From Methylobacter sp. (lineage in GTDB: Bacteria; Pseudomonadota; Gammaproteobacteria; Methylococcales; Methylomonadaceae), in the NCBI GenBank assembly GCA_024636505.1, contig JAGXGY010000027.1, positions 50,825-114,824 of the forward strand: a stretch of 64,000 nt of DNA, given 5' to 3'. The translations under genes and the position numbers were made by a program. The notes under the pieces are model-generated. The model ran no database searches. It was given only the letters and a program-made list of their open reading frames with translations, and was not told the origin of the DNA. Of this stretch, positions 45,069 through 52,970 are shown piece by piece (within the stretch, counting starts at the first letter, position 1; each line of letters opens with the position of its first letter).

Positions 45069-47210
45069 ATGCTGAAAAAAACTTTACGCTGGCTGCTGAC
45101 CTTGATTTACAAGGTTGAAATTAGAGGGTTGGACAACTACAAAAAGGCCGGAAAACGTGTACTGATTATCTCCAATCATACGTCCTTTTTGGATCCGTTA
45201 CTGCTGGGTGTATTTCTGCCAGATGACATCACTTTTGCGATCAATACCCAAATTTCCGAGCGCTGGTGGTTAAAGCCTTTTTTACGCTTATCCCGCGTAT
45301 TTCCGATGGATCCGACCCATCCTTTATCATTAAAGGATTTGATTCATCATTTACAGCAAGATACCCGTACCGTTATTTTTCCTGAAGGACGCATTACGGT
45401 GACCGGTTCGCTGATGAAAATTTACGACGGCACCGGCATGGTTGCCGACAAATCCAAAGCGGCCATTTTGCCGGTACGTATTGCAGGTGCAGAATACACC
45501 TATTTTTCCAGGCTACGTAATATTGTCCGTTTACGTTTATTTCCCAAAATTACTATTCATATTCTGCCTCATACCTTTGTTTCCGCGCCGCCGGAATTAA
45601 GAGGCAGAAACCGTCGCAAATACAGCGGACACATTTTGTCGGATATTATGACTGAAATGATGTTTGCCTCCAGCCATTACCAGCAAACCATTTTCGCCAG
45701 TCTGCTTGAAGCGCGAAAAATACATGGCGGCAAGCATACTGTGGCCAACGATCTGGAACGTGTTCCCTTATCCTATGACACTTTAATTACCCGCACCATT
45801 GCCATCGGCAATGCCTTAAAACAGATCACCGGCGTAGAGGAAAATGTTGGGGTTTTTTTGCCCAACTCGACCAAAACCTTGTCGGTGATTCTGGGACTGC
45901 AACTGTATGGCCGGGTACCGGCCATGTTAAATTACTCAACCGGTTCGGCCGGTATGGTTTCCGCTTGCAATACAGCGCAAGTCAAAACCGTTTTAACGTC
46001 CCGCCGCTTTATAGAGTTAGGCAAGTTAACCGCTGAAGCCGAGCACTTGGGCGAACAGCTTAAGCTGGTTTATCTGGAAGACTTGGCCGAGGGCCTGTCT
46101 GTATGGGATAAACTCAGGGCATTTGTACAAGGCAAAACCGCCAATATTTGGTATAAACACACCCAGTACAGCCCCGACAGTCCGTCGGTGGTGTTATTTA
46201 CCTCCGGCTCTGAAGGTATGCCCAAAGGCGTGGTGCTGTCCCATGCCAATATTCTGGCCAACCTTAAGCAACTGGAAGCCCGGATCAACTTTAATGCTCA
46301 GGATGTGGTATTGAACTTTCTGCCGATGTTTCATTCTTTTGGCTTTACCGTCGGCACCATGCTGCCGATACTGAACGGCATGACCACTTTCTTTTATCCG
46401 ACGCCGCTGCATTATACGATTATTCCCGAAATCGCTTATGAAATCGGTGCGACCATCATGTTCGGGACCAATACCTTTCTAGCCGGGTATGCTAAAAAAG
46501 CCCATGCCTATGATTTTTTCAATATGCGTTATGTGGTTGCCGGTGCGGAAAAATTGCAGGAAACTACCCGTCAAGTGTGGGCGGATAAGTTCGGCATACG
46601 CATACTGGAAGGTTACGGCGCCACCGAAACGACGCCAATCACCTCGGTCAATACGCCGATGGACTTTAAAGCCGGCACCGTGGGACGGTTTATGCCGTCT
46701 ATGGACTACAGGCTGGAGCCAGTCGAAGGCATCGAAGAGGCGGGCAGACTACACGTTCGCGGGCCCAACATCATGCTGGGTTATCTGCTGGCCGACAATC
46801 CCGGAAAACGGGTTCCGCCTAAATCGATTTATGGCGAAGGCTGGTACGACACCGGCGATATTGTCCATGTCGATAATGAAGGCTTTCTCAGTATACGCGG
46901 GCGCAGCAAGCGCTTTGCCAAAGTCAGCGGCGAAATGGTCTCGTTGACTGCGGTAGAACAGATGGCAGCCAATGGCTGGCCGGATGCGCATCACGCCGCA
47001 GTCAGTCTGCCCGATGCAAAAAAAGGCGAACAGGTTATTTTGTTCACCACCCAAAAAGACGCGACGGTTAATGATTTGGCGGAGGCGTCTAAAGGGGTGG
47101 CTAAAATTCTTTTGCCCAAAAAAATAGTCATTGTTGATGCGATACCGGTGATGGCAACCGGTAAAACCAATTACATCGCGGTAACAGAATTGGCAGCAGG
47201 TAAAATATAA
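45069..47210 (+). CDS. aas: Aas-like bifunctional 2-acylglycerophosphoethanolamine acyltransferase / acyl-ACP synthetase
   Basis: The 713-aa protein has an N-terminal PlsC-type acyltransferase with NHTSFLD (36-42) and FPEGR (104-108), and a C-terminal AMP-binding enzyme with LFTSGSEGMPKGVV near 380, EGYGATET near 520 and GWYDTGD near 600. This is the domain order of E. coli Aas (719 aa), which re-acylates lysophospholipids at the inner membrane using fatty acid, ATP and ACP. The next plus-strand gene is LplT-like, as in the E. coli lplT-aas pair but in the opposite order and separated by a dispersed repeat. Confidence 0.9.
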   Translation: MLKKTLRWLLTLIYKVEIRGLDNYKKAGKRVLIISNHTSFLDPLLLGVFLPDDITFAINTQISERWWLKPFLRLSRVFPMDPTHPLSLKDLIHHLQQDTRTVIFPEGRITVTGSLMKIYDGTGMVADKSKAAILPVRIAGAEYTYFSRLRNIVRLRLFPKITIHILPHTFVSAPPELRGRNRRKYSGHILSDIMTEMMFASSHYQQTIFASLLEARKIHGGKHTVANDLERVPLSYDTLITRTIAIGNALKQITGVEENVGVFLPNSTKTLSVILGLQLYGRVPAMLNYSTGSAGMVSACNTAQVKTVLTSRRFIELGKLTAEAEHLGEQLKLVYLEDLAEGLSVWDKLRAFVQGKTANIWYKHTQYSPDSPSVVLFTSGSEGMPKGVVLSHANILANLKQLEARINFNAQDVVLNFLPMFHSFGFTVGTMLPILNGMTTFFYPTPLHYTIIPEIAYEIGATIMFGTNTFLAGYAKKAHAYDFFNMRYVVAGAEKLQETTRQVWADKFGIRILEGYGATETTPITSVNTPMDFKAGTVGRFMPSMDYRLEPVEGIEEAGRLHVRGPNIMLGYLLADNPGKRVPPKSIYGEGWYDTGDIVHVDNEGFLSIRGRSKRFAKVSGEMVSLTAVEQMAANGWPDAHHAAVSLPDAKKGEQVILFTTQKDATVNDLAEASKGVAKILLPKKIVIVDAIPVMATGKTNYIAVTELAAGKI

Positions 47211-47239
47211 AAACGGCGCATGGTTTCTGTTTCGTAGGG

Positions 47240-47350
47240 GGCGATCCGGCAGGTCGTCCTTGCTTTAAAGACTGAGCATCTCAGGGTGACCTCGGCAACT
47301 GCTCCTGCGTTGCTCTACCTTCTGCATCCATGCAGTCGTGCCGGATCGCC
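47240..47350. repeat. Long-spaced inverted repeat before repeat copy B
   Basis: GGCGATCCGGCA (47240-47251) and TGCCGGATCGCC (47339-47350) are perfect 12-bp inverted arms with about 87 bases between them. Inside lie CTGCAT/ATGCAG and the string TTGCTCTACCT, which also occurs in the insert left of repeat copy A. No gene is seen in 47211-47387. Confidence 0.6.
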
Positions 47351-47387
47351 TTGCAACGCTTTAAGATACCGATATTCTTTCATGTTT

Positions 47388-47580
47388 GTTTCAATCCACA
47401 TTCGGCCTCATCTGCCAAATGACTTGTCTTACGACCATCCATCGACAGATAGAGGTCAGTGGATTGCCTCGCCGTAAACGACGAGGTTACCTGAAAGGAT
47501 AACGATGCTAAAGCATCGCTGTCAACGTTGAACGACTCTCCCTGAAGGGAGAGGTCTCAAACCAACAAGAAAATTTGATG
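47388..47580 (+). repeat. 193-bp structured dispersed repeat, copy B
   Basis: Second copy of the repeat, differing from copy C at about 6 positions and from copy A at about 13. It ends in the ATG (47578) of the LplT-like gene. Stems: AATCCAC / GTGGATT and GGCCTC / GAGGTC within positions 6-78; CCTCG / CGAGG at 80-99; CGATGC-TAAA-GCATCG, perfect in this copy, at 116-131; CTCTCCCT / AGGGAGAG at 149-166. The ribosome site is weaker here (AAGAAAA) than in copy A. Confidence 0.93.
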
Positions 47581-48741
47581 AACAAAAAATTTTATCCCTT
47601 ACTGATTGCCCAATTCCTATCCGCTTTTGCCGATAACGCTATCTTGTTCACAGTGATTGCGATGGTGATGCAGTCTACGCAATTGGCGGGATGGTATGTT
47701 CCTGCCTTGCAAAGTGTATTCCTGATTGCTTTCGTATTGCTTGCGCCCTGGGTTGGGGGATTTGCCGATAATTATCCCAAATGCAGGGTGTTGATTATTG
47801 CCAACCTGATTAAGGCGGCGGGAGCAGGATTACTGCTGTTCAATGTAGAACCGCTGATTGCTTATGGTGTGGTCGGTGCGGGCGCGGCCATTTACAGTCC
47901 GGCAAAATACGGCATTCTGCCGGAACTGGCAGGACATGAATTTCTGGTTAAAGCGAACAGCTGGATTGAAGGTTCCACCATTTTGGCTATCCTGTTGGGC
48001 ATGGTTGTCGGTGCCAAGGTGGCGGACTATTCGATATTGTGGGCGCTGACAGGAACCATTATCATTTTTATCATTTCCGCATTGACCACGCTGTTTTTAC
48101 CGGCAAGCCTCACTAAGAAAACAGTTCCTGCCGGTTCGAAAGTGTTGCTGTTTTTGCGGGAAATAGCGCTGTTTTTTACTACGCCGAGATCGCGTTTCGC
48201 CGTTCTTGGCGGCTCCTTGTTCTGGGCTTCTGCGGCAACCTTAAGGGTCATTATTGTGGTCTGGGCGCCGCTGGTTTTATTGTCCAAAAATGCCACTGAA
48301 ATTGCGGAGCTGACTTTGTTTCTCGCTGTCGGTATTATTGCCGGCTCGGCCTTGGTACCTAGACTGATTCCGTTGGAACATTTGCGCCGTGCAAGAATGC
48401 CGGCTTATCTAATGGCCGTATTTATTATCTTATTGAGTCTGACTGATGCTATCTGGCCTGCCCGTTTCATGCTGTTCTTTATTGGCATGATGGGCGGTAT
48501 GTTTATCGTGCCTGTCAACGCCGCGTTACAGGAACTGGGACAACAAAGTATCGGTAGCGGCAGTGCCGTAGCCCTGCAAGGTTTTTTTCAAAATCTTGCT
48601 ATGCTATTGGCAGTCGGCAGCTATACCTTTGCCGCTGCGCATACGGTTGATCCGGTACTTGCTATGCTTGTATTGGGCTTTTCGGTGTTTGGAGCCACCT
48701 TTCTGGTATCGTTGCACTTGCCTGATAACAAAGAAAAATAA
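47578..48741 (+). CDS. lplT: Lysophospholipid transporter LplT-like MFS protein
   Basis: The 387-aa membrane protein begins MNKKFYPLLIAQFLSAFADNAILF, the characteristic LplT opening, and has about 10-12 membrane spans (GADDNYPKCR-like loop GFADNYPKCR after span 2, GAAIYSPAKYGILPEL after span 4). LplT flips lysophospholipids inward for Aas. Its ATG is the last three bases of repeat copy B; a TTG one codon earlier is less likely. A neighbouring Aas-like gene upstream supports the assignment. Confidence 0.88.
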   Translation: MNKKFYPLLIAQFLSAFADNAILFTVIAMVMQSTQLAGWYVPALQSVFLIAFVLLAPWVGGFADNYPKCRVLIIANLIKAAGAGLLLFNVEPLIAYGVVGAGAAIYSPAKYGILPELAGHEFLVKANSWIEGSTILAILLGMVVGAKVADYSILWALTGTIIIFIISALTTLFLPASLTKKTVPAGSKVLLFLREIALFFTTPRSRFAVLGGSLFWASAATLRVIIVVWAPLVLLSKNATEIAELTLFLAVGIIAGSALVPRLIPLEHLRRARMPAYLMAVFIILLSLTDAIWPARFMLFFIGMMGGMFIVPVNAALQELGQQSIGSGSAVALQGFFQNLAMLLAVGSYTFAAAHTVDPVLAMLVLGFSVFGATFLVSLHLPDNKEK

Positions 48742-48794
48742 TTGGCTGAAAACTGTAGACTATGGATTACAGCAACAATAAGGGGGATAAATAA

Positions 48795-49070
48795 ATGAAA
48801 CTGTTTGAACTGGGGAACATTACCATGACTTCATCGGCTATCTCGATAATAGCCGGCCATAAAGTAGCCATTGGCGATTTGCTGGATAGACATGAAAAAG
48901 GTGATTACGGAGAGGTGTCAGAGGTCGATTGGCGCGAAAATACACTGGCGTTGCTGCCCGAATCGGTGGAAAGGGTCATGTCGGTTTATACCGTAGGCAG
49001 CGCAAAATTATGGGTTATCACCGATCCGGACAGAAAGGTAACAACGCTGTTAACGGAGGAAGATTTTTAA
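48795..49070 (+). CDS. Conserved small protein, unknown
   Basis: The 91-aa protein MKLFELGNITMTSSAISIIAGHKVAIGDLLDRHEKGDYGEVSEVDWRENTLALLPE continues with RVMSVYTVGSAKLWVITDPDRKVTTLLTEEDF. I recognise the pattern (LxRHxxGDxG, KxWVITxxDRxxTTxLxxEx) from many short plasmid and chromosomal hypothetical proteins, but not a function. It has its own start with AGGGGG upstream. It lies alone between lplT and a signalling gene. Confidence 0.7.
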   Translation: MKLFELGNITMTSSAISIIAGHKVAIGDLLDRHEKGDYGEVSEVDWRENTLALLPESVERVMSVYTVGSAKLWVITDPDRKVTTLLTEEDF

Positions 49071-49177
49071 CGACATGTTTTACCGGCTAAATAAACAATA
49101 TTTAACCCCCAGAGTTGCGCGGAGAAAACTTTGCGGGCATAGCGTTTTAACAAGATGTAGAGGGAGTAAAAGACTGA

Positions 49178-52100
49178 ATGTTTGCATGGTTTACTAATTT
49201 ACTGATCGACTCAAGCGACTTTATGCCTCACGGTGCTTGTTATCTATGGCAGCCATCCATTTTGTGGTTACATATTATTAGCGATATTCTTATTGCGCTC
49301 GCCTATTATTCCATTCCGTTTGCATTGTTCTATCTGGTTAAAAAACGTGTCGACTTAGCGTATCACCGGGTGTTTCTGCTGTTTGGGGTTTTTATTTGTT
49401 TGTGCGGCACCACTCACTTAATGAGTATCTGGACAATCTGGCATCCGGATTATTGGCTGGATGGCATGTTAAAACTCGCTACGGCGCTGGTTTCTATTGT
49501 CACAGCCGCGCTGATTTGGCCGTTGATTCCAGCCATCTTGCGCTTACCCAGTCCCCAGGCGCTGCAAACCAGCGAAACTTATCTGCGGGCTATTTTCGAT
49601 GCCACACCGGATGCCATGTTAATCAGCGATGAGCATGGGATTATTACCATGTGCAATCAGCAGGCCCAGCGCTTGCTGGGTTATCAGGATCATGAGTTAC
49701 TCGGGTTGTCGATTGAGGCTCTAGTGCCCGAGCGCTTTCATCTGCTGCATTCGATGTTACGGAAAAATTTTGCCGCTTCATTGGTTGCTCGACCGATGGG
49801 GGCGGGGCGCACGGTCAAAGCGCTATTAAAAAACGGCAGCGAATTGGATGTAGAAATCAGTTTAAGCCCTATCCAAACGAATCAAGGCTTGTTTTTCGCC
49901 AGCGCCTTGCGGGACATTACCGAACGCAAACAAGCCGAGCTTGCGCTAAAGGCGAGTGAGGCGCGTTTTCGAAGAATGGCCGACAGTTCTCCGATCATGA
50001 TCTGGATTACCGATATTGTCGGGGAGCCTACTTTTGTCAATCAGTCCTGGCTTGATTTCACCGGTCTTGATTCGATGCAGGCTTTGTCATATGAACAATG
50101 GGCCTGCTCTATTCATCCGGATGACCGGAAAACCGCGTTTGGGGCGTATTATAAAAATATTGAAGCTCACCAAGCCATTACCACCGAATACCGGCTCCGC
50201 AATGCGAACGGCGACTGGTGTTGGATTTTAGATAAAGGTATGCCGCTTTATGATGACAACGGCGTATTTTCAGGATATATCGGCTCGGCGATCGATATTA
50301 CCGAGCGTAAACACGTCCAACAAATATTAGAGGACAAAGAACAGATGTTGTCCGAATCGCAGCGCATCGCCCATGTTGGCAGTTGGTCGGTAGATATGGA
50401 GACGGCCCGGGTTGACTGGTCGGATGAAATGTATCAGATTTGCGGTGTTAGGCAGGAGACATTCAGCCATTCCCTGGAAGCGTTTCTTGATTTGATCCAT
50501 CCCGATGATCGAGCCGCGATAAAAAGGTGGTTTACCGACTGTCGGGTCGGCAAGCAAGCCAGCGAGCTGGATTTCCGTATTAAGCTGCCGGACGGCACTA
50601 TTCGTTACATTCGGGGCAGTGGGGAAGTGCAATACAACGAACAGCAGATACCGCTACGCATAATCGGCAGTGCACAAGACATTACCGAGCGTAAGCAGGC
50701 GGAGCAGGTATCAGATCAAATCAAAGCGATGATCGACATATCTCAAGACGGGTTTTGGGTAGTTGATTTGCCGGGCAATCTGCGGCAAGTGAATGAGGCT
50801 TATGCAAAAATAAGCGGTTATTCTGTCGATGAATTGGTGGGTATGCATGTTACTGAATTGGATGCAATAGAAGGCTCGAAACAACTACAAATTCATATTG
50901 AAAAAATTATTGAACAGGGCTACGACCTGTTTGAAACCCGTCACCGGCATAAAGACGGGCATGATATTGATATTGAAGTTTCTGTCGCTTTTCTGCCCGA
51001 ATTTCAGCAGTTTTGCGCTTTTTGCCGCGACATTACCGACCGCAAGCGAATCGAGTCTGATCTGCGTATCTCAGCCGCTGCTTTTGAATCTCAGGATGCA
51101 ATGGTAATCACCGACACCGAAACTACCATTTTACGGATCAATAGAGCCTTCACCGCGTCTACCGGTTACAGCGAAGATGAGGCCGTGGGGCAGAAAATAA
51201 GCCTATTGAAATCCGGGCGTCATGATAAGGATTTTTATGGCGCAATGTGGAAAACCCTTATGAGTACCGGCGCCTGGCAGGGAGAAATCTGGGATCGGCG
51301 CAAGAATGGCGAAATTTATCCTAAATGGTTGTCTATTACTGCGGTAAAAGGTAACGATGGCGTAGTCACCCATTATGTAGGCACGCATATTGACATTACT
51401 CAGCGCAAGGCTACTGAGGAGCAAATCAGACTGCTGGCTTTCTATGATTCGCTCACTCAGTTGCCCAACCGCCGATTGTTGCAGGAGCGATTAAAACACA
51501 GCATTAATATGGAGCGCCGTGACGGCAGGCAATTGGGATTATTGATGCTGGACCTGGATCGCTTTAAAACCGTTAACGACAGTCTAGGGCATCTGGCAGG
51601 CGACAAATTATTGCAGCAAGTCGCAGAACGTATTACCGCAAGATTGCGTAATGTCGATATGGTGGCCCGATTAGGCGGCGATGAGTTTATCGTATTGTTG
51701 GAAGATATTGCTCATCCGAAAGATGCGGCAAGAGTGGCTAAAGACATTATCGCGGATTTATCCAAACCTTTTTGCCTGAGTCAAAATGACAACGTTTTGA
51801 TTGGAGCCAGTATTGGCATCAGTTTGTATCCGCAACACGGCGACAGTCCCGAGATGCTCATGGATCATGCCGATGCCGCACTGTATCAGGCCAAAGATGC
51901 CGGGCGCGGTTGTTTTGCCTATTTTTCTGAAGATCTGACGATTGCCGCTCGAGAGCGCATAGCGTTAGAAGCAAGGTTGCGCCGTGCGATAGCACAACAG
52001 GAGTTGCGCGTTTTTTTTCAGCCGCAGGTTAATATAGCCAGCGGCCTCATCGTCGGAGCTGAAGCGCTGGTGCGTTGGCAAGACCCTGTGGACGGACTGA

Positions 52101-52729
52101 TTTCGCCGCTGCGCTTTATCCCGATTGCCGAAGAAACCGGCCTGATTATTGAAATTGGCGAATGGGTATTGCGCGAAACCTGTCGGCAAGGTCGCCTTTG
52201 GCTGGATGCGGATTTTCCGGCATTAACATTAGCCGTCAATGTGTCTCCCCATCAGTTCCGTCGTAGCGACATTAACGCTTTGGTTGCTAAAACGCTGGCC
52301 GAAACCGGTTTTCCGGCACAGCATCTGGAGTTGGAAATAACCGAGAGCGGATTGATGGAAAATCAGGAAAACGCAAGGTCCATTCTTGATGGTCTTCGTC
52401 GTCAAGGCGTCCGTATTGCCATTGATGATTTTGGCACTGGTTATTCCTCTTTAGCCTATCTTAAACATTTTCCGCTGGATGTTTTGAAAATCGACAAAAG
52501 TTTTATCGACGACATTCCTTTTCATGAAGACGACATGGAAATTGCAGCAACCATCGTGGCTATGGGGCATATTCTGGGCTTTAAGGTTTTAGCCGAAGGC
52601 GTGGAAACGCCGGAACAACTGGCATTTTTACAGGAAAAAGGCTGTGATATGTATCAGGGCTATATTAAAAGTAAAGCAGTGCCTGCGCATGAGTTTGCCG
52701 GGTTATTGCGTAATCAACAACGCGGATAG
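49178..52729 (+). CDS. Ethylene-receptor-like membrane sensor with PAS, GGDEF and EAL domains
   Basis: The 1183-aa protein starts with a three-helix membrane domain (residues about 25-122) that matches the ETR1 ethylene-binding domain: ISDILIALAYYSIP, FGVFICLCGTTHLMSIW and ALVSIVTA. The residues equivalent to ETR1 Asp25, Tyr32, Ile62, Cys65 and His69 are Asp36, Tyr43, Ile73, Cys76 and His80; the last two bind Cu(I) in ETR1. About five PAS domains follow (130-755), then a GGDEF domain with intact LGGDEF near 832 and an EAL domain with EALVRW near 960 and DDFGTGYSS. It should make or break cyclic di-GMP in response to its membrane ligand. No partner gene is adjacent. Confidence 0.92.
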   Translation: MFAWFTNLLIDSSDFMPHGACYLWQPSILWLHIISDILIALAYYSIPFALFYLVKKRVDLAYHRVFLLFGVFICLCGTTHLMSIWTIWHPDYWLDGMLKLATALVSIVTAALIWPLIPAILRLPSPQALQTSETYLRAIFDATPDAMLISDEHGIITMCNQQAQRLLGYQDHELLGLSIEALVPERFHLLHSMLRKNFAASLVARPMGAGRTVKALLKNGSELDVEISLSPIQTNQGLFFASALRDITERKQAELALKASEARFRRMADSSPIMIWITDIVGEPTFVNQSWLDFTGLDSMQALSYEQWACSIHPDDRKTAFGAYYKNIEAHQAITTEYRLRNANGDWCWILDKGMPLYDDNGVFSGYIGSAIDITERKHVQQILEDKEQMLSESQRIAHVGSWSVDMETARVDWSDEMYQICGVRQETFSHSLEAFLDLIHPDDRAAIKRWFTDCRVGKQASELDFRIKLPDGTIRYIRGSGEVQYNEQQIPLRIIGSAQDITERKQAEQVSDQIKAMIDISQDGFWVVDLPGNLRQVNEAYAKISGYSVDELVGMHVTELDAIEGSKQLQIHIEKIIEQGYDLFETRHRHKDGHDIDIEVSVAFLPEFQQFCAFCRDITDRKRIESDLRISAAAFESQDAMVITDTETTILRINRAFTASTGYSEDEAVGQKISLLKSGRHDKDFYGAMWKTLMSTGAWQGEIWDRRKNGEIYPKWLSITAVKGNDGVVTHYVGTHIDITQRKATEEQIRLLAFYDSLTQLPNRRLLQERLKHSINMERRDGRQLGLLMLDLDRFKTVNDSLGHLAGDKLLQQVAERITARLRNVDMVARLGGDEFIVLLEDIAHPKDAARVAKDIIADLSKPFCLSQNDNVLIGASIGISLYPQHGDSPEMLMDHADAALYQAKDAGRGCFAYFSEDLTIAARERIALEARLRRAIAQQELRVFFQPQVNIASGLIVGAEALVRWQDPVDGLISPLRFIPIAEETGLIIEIGEWVLRETCRQGRLWLDADFPALTLAVNVSPHQFRRSDINALVAKTLAETGFPAQHLELEITESGLMENQENARSILDGLRRQGVRIAIDDFGTGYSSLAYLKHFPLDVLKIDKSFIDDIPFHEDDMEIAATIVAMGHILGFKVLAEGVETPEQLAFLQEKGCDMYQGYIKSKAVPAHEFAGLLRNQQRG

Positions 52730-52777
52730 TCTGTCCCCGGCATAGGATGGGATGTACCTTGGATATACGGCTGATAT

Positions 52778-52970
52778 GTTTCAATCCACATTCGACCTCA
52801 TCTGCCAAATGACTTGTCTTACGACCATCCATCGACAGATAGAGGTCGGTGGATTGCCTCGCCGTAAACGACGAGGTTACTTGGAAGGATAACGATGCTA
52901 AAGCAGCGTTGTCAACGTTGAACGACTCTCCCTGAAGGGAGAGGTCTCAAACCAACAAGAAAATTTGATG
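52778..52970 (+). repeat. 193-bp structured dispersed repeat, copy C
   Basis: Third copy. Here the first stem is complete: AATCCAC (52783-52789) with GTGGATT (52849-52855), CGACCTC (52793-52799) with GAGGTCG (52842-52848), and ATCTG with CAGAT inside. The terminal CTCTCCCT-GA-AGGGAGAG hairpin is perfect. The copy ends in the ATG (52968) of the acyltransferase-hydrolase gene. The remaining gap 52730-52777 holds nothing else. Confidence 0.93.
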
